From: Henckelia pumila
Taxonomy: Eukaryota; Streptophyta; Magnoliopsida; Lamiales; Gesneriaceae
NCBI RefSeq assembly: GCF_033568475.1
Contig: NC_133122.1
Location: 138,577,402 to 138,641,401, forward strand
DNA length: 64,000 bases
Direction: 5' to 3'
In this document: piece by piece, positions 9,705 to 21,476 of the stretch
Position numbering within the stretch: the stretch's first letter is position 1
Layout of the letters: each line of letters starts with the position of its first letter
Program-made: the position numbers and the translations under genes
The notes under the pieces: model-generated
Seen by the model: only the letters and a program-made list of their open reading frames with translations
Databases searched by the model: none
Told to the model about the DNA's origin: nothing

Positions 9705-12049
9705 TGTAGCGACCCTCTCCCGTGATCGCCTACTAATCAAGTACTTATGCATGCATTTAACTTAATTAGATGGTAATCAGAATTAAACAGCGGAATCCAT
9801 AAATAAGTTACAATCCAAGAAAAGGAATATGTAAACACTTAAGTTATACAACCAAATTGAAATATCTTTGGTAATAATTGAAAATCCATAATAAAACATA
9901 AACAGGAACAACAACCCCATTGCTGCAAACATGCAGTCTAAACCCTATCGGATCCACTTGCCTCGTCCAGTCGCAAACCTGCCCCATGGAATAGGGTGTC
10001 CCAAAAATAGTACGATACGTGAGCATAAAATGCTCAGGACGAGAGTATGAGCATACAAATATTATATATATACATGAATGCAAATGATCGGGTGCCAAGA
10101 CACGAAGGTCAAGAATTCGAGTCTTGATCAAAGACCAGGCCCAAGGTATATAGCACTCTGCGTCGTTGCACCAGGAGGTGACTCATATACTCGAAAGTGG
10201 AATAACGGTAACCGTGATACGAGTCCACGTATCCAACCTTCCACAACAAGTAGGATTTCCTTCCTACTACTAGTTATTCAAGGATACATGCTCAATATAC
10301 GACATAATATTATGTCAATACATGCATATAATATTATTCCATGCAAAACAAATAATCATGCAAACACATAATAAATTCATACTCGATCTGGATATCTTGA
10401 ACACTACTTTCGTACCTTAAACCGAAATTGCTACCGATTTCACCGACCGCTCTAGTTTATTCGTCTAGTCTCCTGGATCACCCTAGGCTTTCAAAATATG
10501 ATACACATTTGTAAAACACTTGGTTCACACAATGAACCCTTCGGCCAGCCCCTAGGATTGTGCTATACAACATGCAAAATACCATTTAACCACACTTAGT
10601 CATGCATGAACATAATACTCAATCTTTGAGCTTAACCAAGCAATATGCCAACTTTAACCTTATATCAATTGTTTCCACTCGATACAAGCATTATCAATCT
10701 AAGTGTTGATCATCTTAATTTCCAGCACCTACACTTTAAACTATAATTCAAGATATTAAAGATTAGCAAGTCCTAAGAGTCATGAATCATCAAGACAAAG
10801 TGTTGGAATCACTTGGCTCACCATGCGCACCTATGGCCGAACCCTTGCAAGCCTTTAGGGATGGTGTCCGAAACCTTTAGGTGTTCAACAAGGATGTTTC
10901 CACTTGATTTTAAGCTTGTCAAATGATGGTGAGAACTTGACCCCAACCTTGCTAGTTCTAAGGTAAGAAAAAACCTTGAATCACAAGTTATTCAAGTTAA
11001 ACTTTGATAATTCATCAACCTCATTAATTATGTATTTACATTAGATGTCTTGAGGTGAGATAAGATCCTTACCGAATCCAAGCACTTCCTTTGCTTAGGA
11101 TGAAGTGGCCGAACACTTCTTAGGTCCAAAGGAGACCAATACAAGCTCAAACTTCACTTGTTCACTTGTTCAAGAACTAACTTGCTTGATTTTTGAAGAT
11201 GGTGAAGATGGTGGCCGAAACTAGCTTCTCTTAAATCCAAACCTTGTAATTCTTAGCTTGATATGATCTTTCAAGCTTTAACTTCCTAGTGTTGGCCGAA
11301 CACTTAGCCCTTGGAGTACACTCGAATAAGGTGAAAATGTAGGGAACTAAGTTGTATTTGATGGAGGATCAGCTAGGGGCCGTGACTTTTTGCTAAAATC
11401 CTCAAGAAGATGAAGCTGAGAGGTGGAGAGTTGGAAAAATGACTATGTGAAATGAAGAGAGTATGGCCGATCCATGCTCCCATTTCCCTCATTTATTTGC
11501 CTTTCAAATACCTCAATGAATGCAATTGGCAAGAGCACATGAAATGATATGAGTTAAAGAATTCAGTGCTTTCACAATAATACATGGCCATCGGATTTTA
11601 AAAGGGAAGAAAATAATATGCAATTTGGAAGCCTTCACGTCCCATGCCCATGCTTATTTAAGAGTCTTGTCTCTCCCCTCAATAAGTCCTTCGGTTTTGG
11701 CCTTCCAAAATAAATAACATATTGGGTCCTACTCATACATTCATGTAACCCTTGAATTATTTAAATGCAGGTCTCCCCATTTTTGTTGGTCATGTGAAGG
11801 CCTATTTAATGGTGTTTAAAATATCATTTAATTTAAACTTGCATGCATTTAGTAATTTACCCTGCAGGAATTTTGTATTTGCATTTCATTTGCATGGCAT
11901 TTGCAAGGCTTTAATTAATGCATGCTTTGTATTTTACATGGCCTTAATTATTCGAAGGCTAATGCCTTATAAATTTATAATTAGTGTATCTTGTTCTTAA
12001 TTAACCCTTAATCATTAATAATTAATGATTATGATATCGGGTCACTACA
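9705..12049 (-). repeat. 5' LTR of Ty3-A
   Basis: A 2345-bp LTR ending in TGTAGCGACCC and GGGTCACTACA. It pairs with 1-1831. It carries the same scattered TGGCCGA words. No convincing frame is present. Confidence 0.85.
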
Positions 12050-12319
12050 TTCAATTTATGCAATTAATTTATATATGATTTGGCTTGGCTTTTGTGACAT
12101 ATCGACTGGTTTTTATGCATATTTGTTGTTGTTTTTGTGAGATGCAAGGATTTGAGTTAAAGTGCCGAGAAAGAGAAATTACGAACAACAAACTTCATAA
12201 AATTACTGGGAATGATTGGGACATTAAAATCCAATCTGCACCATTCATAATAAAGTTTTGGAGTGCTGTCAAAATTTCGGTTTGATCTGACAGTTAGATT
12301 GTGAGATATGAATTTTTGA

Positions 12320-12670
12320 ACAATGTCGCGCGCTGGACCATGAGTTGTAGCGCAACTGCGCGAGAATCCAGCGCATCTGGGCAATTTGGACGAGAATGGC
12401 TTGAGCATCTGTGCCAATTTGAGCACATTTGCGCCTAAAATAGTACTTGTACGTGAATATTTCATCATATGCACAAGAAAGAGAGCAGCGTGCCAAAATC
12501 CAGAAACTTGAAGAAACCTTAAGCGCATCTACCGGAAAATCTCAAGCATATGCGGCAAAAGGCAGAAATCTGAGAAAGGAATAGGCGCATATGCGGTACA
12601 ATCTCAAGCATATGCGGGAAAGTTTGGAAATTGAATTGACACATCTAATTCGTTCATAGCGCATCTGTTA
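12320..12670 (+). repeat. GCGCATCTG/GCATATGCGG word cluster upstream of TATA
   Basis: Short words built on GCGCA and CATATGCG recur many times in the 400 bp before the TATA box. This is the position where the related LTRs carry GCGCCCGCGCC. Confidence 0.45.
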
Positions 12671-12746
12671 AAATAGGAAAATATCAGAGTTTTGGAAACT
12701 CAAAACATTAAATCCTTGTGCTTGATCTTAGGCTTTTCAAGCATCA

Positions 12747-12756
12747 TATAAAAAGG
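12747..12756 (+). promoter_or_regulatory. TATA box of Athila-type LTR
   Basis: TATAAAAAGG, followed by ATATTGAG. It occupies the same place as in LARD-1. Confidence 0.55.
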
Positions 12757-13159
12757 ATATTGAGAAGAACAGAAAAGGAAGCAGCTGCAAAAACATGCTT
12801 CAGAAGTTTGAGAGCACAATCGTGAGATTGAGAGAGGAAATTTGAAGAGAAAATTTGGGTAAAAATGTGAAGAGCATCAAGCGACAAAGATGAAGATCGA
12901 TCGACGAGACATGACATCGAATATTCGGATTTGTTTTCTTTCTTTCAAACTTATTATTATTGAATTTATGTCTAGATTTCTGAACATGATTTATTTTTAC
13001 AATATTTTGAGTATGAACTAAATTTTATTAGTCTAGAGGTTGACGTAGTCTGGTGTAGATACTTCTACAAAAAAAAAATTTAGATTGAATTCTTCTAGAT
13101 TAATTGTTTTTTCTAGTATTGATCGTCTTTTCAATTAAATGATCCATAATTTAATTGTT

Positions 13160-13452
13160 ATATTTATTCAAAATCATTGCTCGAGAGAGCGGATTTTGAA
13201 TAAATATTCAATTATGGATCAATTAATTGAAAAGATCATTGCTCGGGAGAAGGGATTTTGAATAGAACCATTAGAAATTACACTATTAATTGTTTATATA
13301 TCTTGGAAGAGTATATAACGTTAATGTAGCCTTTAGGAAGAACAATTTTTTTTCACACATATAATTTAAACTAGATTTTTAATAGGGATATTGAAATTGA
13401 ATCTTAGTTTATACACATTATTTGTTTCTCGGGAGAGGAAAATAATACAATT
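13160..13452 (+). other. Hairpin cluster in Athila-type LTR
   Basis: Hairpin 1 has a perfect 16-bp stem (13160-13175 with 13192-13207) around a loop with CTCGAGAGAG. The position that is T-A in LARD-1 is C-G here. A partly inverted duplication then adds a second CTCGGGAGA copy near 13242. Hairpin 2 (TTATATA/TATATAA, near 13295-13317) and hairpin 3 (ATTATTT/AAATAAT, near 13420-13447) follow. Confidence 0.6.
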
Positions 13453-13745
13453 AAGTGTTCTTGGCTATTAATTGAATAGAATCCATGAAAATAATTTAAT
13501 TATAAGTAGTTGTTTTTGAAATCAGGTGAAATCAAATCCTCTAGACATTTTTCTCTCATCGATATTTTCTGAGGTTGTGTGTGTGCTTTGCTAAAATTTT
13601 CTGAATTTATTTTAAGTTGACGACCGAAAATTTCTTACTTAATTTTTTTGATAAACTATTCTAATTACAAGTACTTAATAATAATATTTATCAATACTAC
13701 TATTAAAACTTGACAACGTGCATTTGCGGACACAAAATTACGCAA

Positions 13746-13942
13746 CATACATATGAAAATATTCATAAATGTTATATATGATAATTTTCAATTTTTTGGT
13801 CAACATTTAAAATGTGATCAGATGTTATCAATACTTTTGAATTTCAATTTTTTTTTTGTGTCCGTATATATGTGAAAATTTACATAAATGGTATATATGA
13901 TAATATAAAGTTTGCTTTAACATAACCAATGTTATGACTCGA
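13746..13942. other. AT-rich spacer
   Basis: No gene. A phrase such as ATATATGTGAAAAT occurs twice and again near 18.9-19.1 kb, which suggests an old dispersed repeat. Confidence 0.5.
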
Positions 13943-15316
13943 TGTAGCGACCCAACCCGGGTCTACTACTAATCAAAAGCTAATTAAGCATGTATTTAGC
14001 CTAATCAAAATAATATCAGAATTTAACAGCAGAAAGGTAAAATTATCCATAATGCACGCGGTCAGCGGAATACAACCGACCCCAAAACTCATAAATAAAA
14101 TACTTGTATAATACAACAATATATTGAACAATGTATCAAATTCCTGACAGCTAAGGGAAACTCACTGCAATCCGGCCCCTGGTCTCCAACCTACCGCGAT
14201 TCACTGGAACCGTCTAACCTGAGACCTGCCCTGTCAAATAGGGTGTCCTGAACATAAAAAAATACCGAACATGAGCGACTACGCTCAATACGAAAGCAAT
14301 AATATATAAACAAATATGATGCAACAATGACTTTAAAACATATTAAAACTCAGTCTGCTCAGGGGTGGCAATGAATAAACATTACAGTGTTGGAGAGCTA
14401 ATCCTCGGGGTACTCTTATATTCCCATATCACTGTAGCGTCAATCTTCGTCGTCGCGGCGTCTCCCAGTGATAGAGAAAACAACAGGGGGCTGATCGATC
14501 CTCCCAGACCCACCTCTCACGAGATGCAGTTTAGAGTAAATCATGCATGTGCTAAAACAGTAAAATATGATATATATAAAGCACATAAAAATGAAACATA
14601 TAAGATCATATATTATGCCGACTATCTCGGTCAGTACTTACGTACCTCACTAAGGCAGTCCTAGAAGTCCCACACTAGGTTCCTAGGCTACAAGTCAATA
14701 TACCCATAATCATGCTCTAAACGTCTAAACTAAGCTATTTAATACTACCTAATATTTTTAAGGAACCAAAATTATACATGCGTCCGTCATCAGCTCTTTG
14801 TTGTCTAATGTCCAAACTCCTGGACACAGCTCTACTACGACTACCAAAACGCCACGCCAACTCCTGGGGTACGCCAAAAAACACTTAGAAGTGAAAGAAG
14901 ATAGGAGAAATGGTGCAAGAAACTCGGACCCTCTAGTTATAGAGCACGATCGGAGCGTCTGATCTTCACGCGTCTAGCCACATGTCAACTCAATCGCATG
15001 CAAAGCACCACCTATCCCAGCCCGAGTTCAGAGCGTCCGAACTGAAATCGGAGCGTCCGATCACTCGCCATGACTTCACCAAGATGACGTCATTTTGTTG
15101 ACGTCACGTGGACACCTGGCCCGGCACGTTCGAACCATCCGATCATGGATTAGATCTTCCGATCTAGCCCTTGTCTCAGACCCCTCCGACTATTTTGGAG
15201 TGTTCTGGATCCATTTTTGAACTCCTTAGACTCATCTAGAAATTCTTTAATAACAATTTACCCAATTTAATCATGATTACCAAATTAATTACTCATTTTG
15301 GGTATAGTTCACTACA
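13943..15316 (-). repeat. Solo LTR of a Ty3 element related to Ty3-A
   Basis: It starts TGTAGCGACCC and ends TTCACTACA, the same ends as the Ty3-A LTR, and is 1374 bp long. Flanks are CTCGA (13938-13942) and CTCTA (15317-15321), a target-site duplication with one change. No interior or second LTR is present. GAGCGTCCGA-like words recur around 14950-15060. The frame at 14365-14664 is not recognisable. Confidence 0.7.
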
Positions 15317-15529
15317 CTCTACTCACTTGAAAATTTAATTTACATTTAATTATCTACATTAATTAAATCAAGTTATTTTATTTCAGTTATGATTTTGAGT
15401 TTTGTGTTACTTTTTATATATTTATTCCTTACTACCCGCTTTCATAAAATACATATATATTTATGTATAATAAATATTATGTTTTCGAATTTTTTTGCAG
15501 TTATCGTGAATATTTTATTTGAGATATCC

Positions 15530-15567
15530 GGGTTGCGGCCATCTGCTCTGCTAGTCCTCATGCGAGG
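15530..15567 (+). pseudogene. PLA1-II-like phospholipase fragment, part left of hAT insertion
   Basis: The frame reading SPHAR just before the insertion would continue in phase into DQVFVERVK on the other side of the element (24339). This corresponds to the SPRVGD..F region of plant class II phospholipase A1. Only about ten residues are recognisable here, so this side is weak alone and rests on continuity across the 8-bp duplication. Confidence 0.45.
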
Positions 15568-15720
15568 TAGGGATGTAAACGAGCCGAGCCGAGCCGAACA
15601 GTATCAGGCTCGGGCTCGGGCTCGGCTCATTTGGTATATGTGGAGACTCGGGCTCGGCTCGTTTATTGAATTTGTAAGCTCGGGCTCGGGCTCGGCTCAT
15701 TTATCATATGAAACGAGCCT

Positions 15721-15884
15721 GACTTGAGTTTGGCTCGTTAAACGAGCTCGTTTTCAAGCTCATTGGCTCGTTTAACTGGCTCGTTAAGCAAGCTCGTATT
15801 ATGACTCGAGTTTGGCTCGTTAAACGAGCTCGTTTTCAAGCTCGTTGGCTCGTTTAACTGGCTCGTTAAGCAAGCTCGTATTTT
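15721..15884. repeat. 82-bp tandem repeat, two copies
   Basis: The unit starting GACTTGAGTTTGGCTCG at 15721 recurs at 15803 with few changes, inside the GCTCG-rich left subterminal region of the hAT-like element. Confidence 0.8.
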
Positions 15885-15988
15885 GGCTCGTTAAGTGGGC
15901 TTGGGCTCGGGCTCGAGCTCGAGCTCGAGCTCGTGAAGCTTAAATACAAAATATAAATCTCTATATAAACTAAAATTAAATTTTTCTT

Positions 15989-17442
15989 GGGATAATTCCC
16001 AATTTGGTCCCTCATTTTAGACCTCGTTCCTGATTTGGTCCTCCGTTCTTACATCGACCCAATTTAGTCCCTCGATTTTTGTCGTTTTTCCGCAATTGGT
16101 CCATCCGTTTAATTAAACGTCAAAACGAACGGAATGACCTGCTAAGCCGAGGGACTAAATTGGGTCGATGTAAGAACGGAGGACCAAATCAGGAATGAAG
16201 TCTTAAATAAGAGACCAAATTGAGAATTATCCCCCCATTCTAGCATTACTTTTGACTAAATGATTTTTTTATCAGTTATATTTATAAAAATATTGTTTAC
16301 CTAAATAAAAATATTTTATAAGAATTCAACACATGCCATATTAAAATTATTTTTTAAAATTTAAACACATAATAAAAATTCTCTTTTATATATATTAAAA
16401 TGTGAAAGTTTAATTTTAAAAATTTAAAGTATCTTAGTAAAAATAAATAAATATTTGTTAACAAAAATCAAAATTTTACAAAATAAATATTAATGATGAC
16501 AATATGTTTTAAATATACATTTTTTTCAAACATAAAATATTTTCGAAATGAACTCATCTAGGTTTGTTAATATAATTGAAAAAATTTCATAAAAAATAAT
16601 AAAAAGATATTTTTATTTATGTTAACTAATATTTTTATAAATATAACCGATCAAAAAAATTTTATTTAATGACTTTACTTTTTTATTTTCGTCTCCTTAA
16701 TAATTTTTTTGATGGACATCAAAAACGAAATTTAAAATTATAATTTATCAATTTTGAGAAACAAAATTCCACATTTATAATAAATAAATTATAAGTTTAT
16801 AAAAATATTGTTGCGAATTTTTTTTATCTCAAAATTGATAAATTTTAATTTTAAATTTCGATTTTGATGTCCATTTTAAAAATTATTAAGGAGACGAAAA
16901 TAAGAAAAGTAGAGTCATTAAATAAAATTTTTTTGATCAGTTATATAAATATTTATAAAAATATTGCATAACATAAATAAAAATATATTTTTATTATTTT
17001 TATTTTATTTATTATAAATTTTATTTTTTAATTACAAAGTTGTTATATCAGTTGTTGACTTATTTTATTGTTTGGATTTATGAAGGTTTTTCAATTATAT
17101 TAACAAACCTAGATGAGTTCATTCGAAAAATATTTTATGTTTGAAAAAAATGTATATTTAAAACATATTGTCATTATTAATATTTATTTTGTAAAATTTT
17201 GATTTTTGTTAACAAATATTTATTTATTTTTACTAAGTATACTTTAAATTTTTAATCTTACATCGACCCAATTTAGTCCCTCGGCTTAGCATGTCATTCC
17301 GTTCGTTTTAACGTTTAATTAAACGGATGGACCAATTGCGGAAAAACGACGAAAATCGAGGGACTAAATTGGGTCGATGTAAGAACGGAGGACCAAATCA
17401 GGAACGAGGTCTAAAATGAGGGACCAAATTGAGAATTATCCC
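15989..17442. mobile_element. Long-palindrome Mutator-like MITE
   Basis: The ends are GGGATAATTCCCAATTTGG and, reversed, GGGATAATTCTCAATTTGG. They are flanked by the exact 10-bp duplication AATTTTTCTT (15979-15988 and 17443-17452), in the 9-11 bp range of Mutator-like elements. The two halves are inverted copies nearly to the centre (about 16790). For example the phrase around AACTCATCTAGGTTTGTTAA (16550) returns reversed at 17100. Each outer 190-250 bp is itself a smaller palindrome. No coding capacity. Confidence 0.8.
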
Positions 17443-17452
17443 AATTTTTCTT

Positions 17453-18758
17453 AAAAAATAAAAATGACAAACATGAATAAAACTATAAAATTAATTATCA
17501 AATGTATGTCATATGCAACAGTCTACTACAACGATACACAATAACAATATAACATCATTACATTGTACATAAAAACCCAAATTAGAAAAACCATTAGAAA
17601 AGTGCAAACTACATCTCCAATAAAAATTAAATACATCCTGCAACCAACATTCTTCGCAACATCATCTCTAATAAAAATTAAAAATCATCATGCAATATTA
17701 AAAATAAAGCTAGTATCACAAAGTAATATAAGCAAGCAGAAAATTGAATGCGACGACCATTTTTTAAAATACGTTTGTAATTTTAATTAGTTGTTATAAA
17801 TATCGATAATTTTAATTAGTTGTTATAATTATCGGTAATTTTAAATTACGACACGTTTATAATTTTGTATGTATCTAACGTATCGGTAATTATTATAATT
17901 ACGAAAAACAATTTCTGAAAATAAGTTGTTGTTTTTGAAGAGTTATTCCATTCGCAAATGATGTATTAAGTCGTTGTCTGCAAGTAATTTTTGAAAATAT
18001 TAAATTAAGTTTTGAAAATATTTTAACAAAAACTTCAGCCTACCACAAATTTATGGACACCTATATGGTGACATAGTTTTAAAACATCATTCTACATAAT
18101 AATTCTAATGATCACATATAAACATCATATTATTTAACAAGAGTGAATTCATAGTTTTAACTTTTAAGTTTTAATCATAATAAAATTTGGTTTTATAATT
18201 TGTTTGATAATTGATAAGCTTATTTTTATTACCTATACCAATGAAATGATATTATTATTCCACAAATTCTTTTAATTATATATAATGATTTAATTATACC
18301 AATGTGTGATATGATTTATATCATAATCTTTTCATCTCAATTATATATACCTAATTTTTTCTTCACATAGATAATAATATCATTTAAAAAAAATGTATAA
18401 AATGAATGAAAAAAATTGTTCTTGTATTTTCATGGCTATATACATGCATGTATTTTTGTAAACAAAATTACTAAATACAATATAAATTATAAACCTATAT
18501 ACCTTCCATTTGATTAGGGTTGTATTATTTTGTTAATATAACTCGAAGTATGTCATAAAATTATAATCTAAAATAAAAATATATTATTTAATATTAAAAT
18601 TTAAGATATTTTGTGTTCTACCTTAAACTTTTAATTGACAATCATAGACACCTAGTTGGTTAACAACTCATGTAACAATAACTGATTGAATGTACAAAGT
18701 GTTACATCAGTTGTTGTCCATGTAAGTGCTTAAGATTGTTGTCCGTATACGATACCAA

Positions 18759-18804
<46 letters not shown>

Positions 18805-19501
18805 CTAAAACGTAATTACCAATAAAAGAAATAAACATAATCAAATATATGTTTTTTGGTTCAAAATTTGATATAATATTGTCACTATTTTTTATTTTAA
18901 CTAGTTTTTGTGTGCAAAAATATTCACAAACGATATAGATGCATAATAATGTATCTATTTTTTCTATAAAAATTTTAAATTTGATTAAATGTTATCATTA
19001 TTTTTTAATTACACTTAACTTTTTTGTATCCATATATATGTGAAAATATCCATAAATTCTATCTGTAATGAAATTATGAATTTGGTTTCACAATTTGAAA
19101 TTTGATCGAATATTATAACTAATTTTTTATTTCAGTTAATTTTGTGTCTCCATATCGTGAACATTTATATTGAAATATATGCTAATATAAAAATTTTATT
19201 TTATATTTGATTAGATGTTATCACTTATCAGCAATTTTCTATTTATTACAATATACTAATTTTTGTTTTAAAATTAAAAATTTGATATGATGTTATCACA
19301 ATTTTATAATTTCAAACAAATGTTTCGTGTGCATATATATGTAAAAACAATATTAATAATTTTTACAATAATATTTTAAAAACAAATAAATTTATTATAT
19401 CATATCAATACTTTGATATAAATTTCAAATACAAATCAAAATTTTATTATTTAAAAAAAACAAGTTTTTTCTAGGAATATTTAATTTAATTTTTAAAATA
19501 T
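17453..19501. other. AT-rich interior of the hAT-like element, no gene
   Basis: Very AT-rich, with short chance frames only (for example 17563-17790). A TA dinucleotide run is at 18762-18803. Nothing resembling a transposase was seen. Confidence 0.6.
18762..18803. repeat. (TA)n microsatellite
   Basis: About 20 uninterrupted TA units. Confidence 0.95.
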
Positions 19502-19529
19502 TATCACTACAACAAATATGTTAATTAAC

Positions 19530-19795
19530 CACACTAAAACGACAACGGTTTTATGTGTAAACTGTTGTCTTTTAGTCTTTGACAACGGTTTTTACAAAAA
19601 CCGTTGTCGTTGACCGTATTTTAATTAAAAACGACAACGGTATCCGTTGTCGTATATATGTCTAAGACAACGGTTATAAAAACCGTTGTCTATGAGCGCG
19701 TTTTTGGTGTCCTACAACAACGGTTTTAATTAACCGTTGTCTATGTGCGTTCTTTTTGGGGTCTACGACAACACGTTTTTAAATCCGTTGTCGTT
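19530..19795. repeat. CACTA left subterminal repeats
   Basis: At least ten copies of GACAACGG or CCGTTGTC in alternating orientation, often paired as small palindromes (for example near 19640-19660). Confidence 0.85.
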
Positions 19796-19890
19796 GTTAT
19801 TTTTTTATTTGTTTTTTATTTTTAAAAAAATTAAAAAATATATAATCCCATATATATACATAAGAACCTTCTACAGGCACTCACACACAC

Positions 19891-20366
19891 TTGAGCGCCC
19901 CCTTCAAGTGCGATCGAGAAAACTCAACCCAATCCCTAGCCCCAACCCGTCGCCCCTTCAACCCTGCTCTTCTCCGGCGCCCTAGACGTCGATTGTTCGC
20001 CGGAAACTCGTCTTCCGACCTCCTTTCAGCTAACCCAAGCCTTAGCAACTCCAATAGTAACCCAAGCCCTAGACGTCGATTGTTCGCCGAAAATTCGGAA
20101 ATGGCGGAATTACCAGTAACAACTCCCTCATCGGTTTTGGATCAATGGAAAATTCATTATGCACGCTTCATAAATTACAGCTCCACCGTTGTCAACCGCG
20201 CCCATCCTTCTCTCACGCGTCTCTCCGCCACCTGGAAATATCGTCACCAAGGAGGCACTTGGATCACCGCCTTGTCCGCTGTCTCACTCAAGCTTATGTT
20301 CGAACGAACTGCTGAGGGATTGGATGACGTAATTCTAGTCATTTCTCTTCGATCTTGCGTACTTGT
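19891..20366 (+). pseudogene. Unrecognised captured 5' UTR and first exon in CACTA
   Basis: A frame open from 19891 runs to a GTAAGT donor at 20367. A likely start is ATG 20101 (MAELPVTTPSSVLDQWKIHY). Upstream is a C-rich leader with a repeated phrase (CCTAGACGTCGATTGTTCGCC at about 19981 and 20069). Base composition is far richer in GC than the surroundings, as in a host exon. I do not recognise the family. Joined by the obvious splice to the SCAMP exons, the reading phase does not match. Confidence 0.45.
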
Positions 20367-20452
20367 AAGTTAAAATTTCTGCTGGAACAAACTTCTTCTT
20401 TATATGATGTAGTCTGTGATTTTATCGGTATGAGAATTTAAGCTCGATTTAG

Positions 20453-21476
20453 GGGCTTGAACGAGATCAATCGATCTCCAGCTCGTTCATTTCCTGTAAA
20501 TATTCACCATGATATAGCCAATGAAATACCAGTTCATGCTCAGAGGTTGCAGTATCTGGATTTTGCAAGTTGGTTAGGTGTGTATATGAATATATTGCTT
20601 CAGTTTGTATTTTGTACATCTGTAATAGGTTTAATATTTACAAACTTATATCTAATTTTGTGATAAACCTAGCTTCTTTCAAGTATAAGTGTGTATTTTC
20701 ATGGAAAGCATTTTCCTTCATGAGTTCTGGTGATAAGAGACTTGCTGATTTCAGTATTCTTGGTTATCGATTATCTATGCTCCGTGGCAGTGCTGTCAAT
20801 ATGTTACTTGCTCCCATTTTTTGTGTAGCATGAGATGACAAGGAGTAATTATGTTTCAACATATCTGCTTAAAGTATGGTAAAAGCATTATTTGTTGGAT
20901 TGATTTCCATGTTTCCACTTAGTTTCTTACTTTCTTATTGTTTCGAGGACTTAAGTAATTTCTATGTTTTTTTATTCATATGGCTCTACTTTGTAGGACC
21001 GTAATTTTGGTTGGTTGCACATTTGACAAAATTTATTATTTATTTTTCGTTATTGTTTTTTTCTATTACAGGTATCGTCCTTTGCCTTTCGTTCAATGTC
21101 ATTGATGTCATTGTTTGTTGGGTACAGGGTGGTGGTAAGTTTATTTTCTTTAGTTTTGTTTGCAAGTTTAGATTAGTGTTTTTTTGGTGCATCAAGTTGG
21201 GTATAGGTTTCTAATTATGCAAAGTGCTTAAACATAGTTTCCTTCTTTAGGTGTCAAGATCTTTTTCCTCGCAATAATATATGCCTTGATGGGATGCCCA
21301 CTTTCATATGTCTTATGGTACAGGCCACTGTATCGGGCAATGAGGTATTTGCATTCTCCTTATTATCCTTTTTGAGACCCTTCAGAGCTTGGAAATCACA
21401 ACTATCTGTATATGTGATTCTGATTTTCAGGACTGATAGTACTCTAAAATTTGGCTGGTTTTTCTTGTTCTATCTG
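20453..21476 (+). pseudogene. Captured fragment of a SCAMP gene (secretory carrier-associated membrane protein)
   Basis: Four exons (20453-20577, 21072-21134, 21251-21344, 21431-21476) join with GT-AG introns and keep one open frame of about 109 residues. The frame shows [17 protein letters not shown], then [46 protein letters not shown] and LKFGWFFLFYL. These are the conserved cytosolic entry and first transmembrane segments of plant SCAMPs, four-span membrane proteins of the secretory and endocytic pathway. The N-terminal NPF/coiled region and the last two membrane spans are missing. No stop codon interrupts the piece. It was probably copied as genomic DNA because the introns are kept. Whether it is transcribed is unknown. 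Confidence 0.85.

Larger units (their letters stand above)
1..12049 (-). mobile_element. Ty3-A: Ty3/gypsy LTR retrotransposon, Tekay/Del-like, internally deleted, left end outside window
   Basis: The two LTRs (1-1831, cut by the window, and 9705-12049) match along their shared length and end in TGTAGCGACCC...GGGTCACTACA. The primer site lies left of the right LTR and reads on the minus strand, so transcription runs right to left. The interior holds a gag piece, an RNase H piece and an integrase piece in the correct order, but protease and reverse transcriptase are missing; the deletion lies near 9230. LARD-1 (3308-8726) was inserted between RNase H and integrase. The remaining frames carry many stops, so the element cannot be autonomous. 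Confidence 0.85.
12050..13745 (+). repeat. Athila-type LTR, 5' end cut by Ty3-A
   Basis: It is related to the LARD-1 LTR but diverged. Shared features are TTTATATATGATT near the start, the TATA box TATAAAAAGG (12747-12756), the phrase TCTAGAGGT, the three hairpins, and the end TTACGCAACA. Ty3-A ends just inside its left edge, so Ty3-A probably inserted here. No interior follows it, so it is a solo LTR or a truncated element. Frames at 12157-12528 and 12269-12496 are chance. Confidence 0.7.

Noticed and set aside
12157-12528. 123-residue minus-strand frame
   Set aside because: It lies in the Athila-type LTR; the text reflects repeated GCGCA words.
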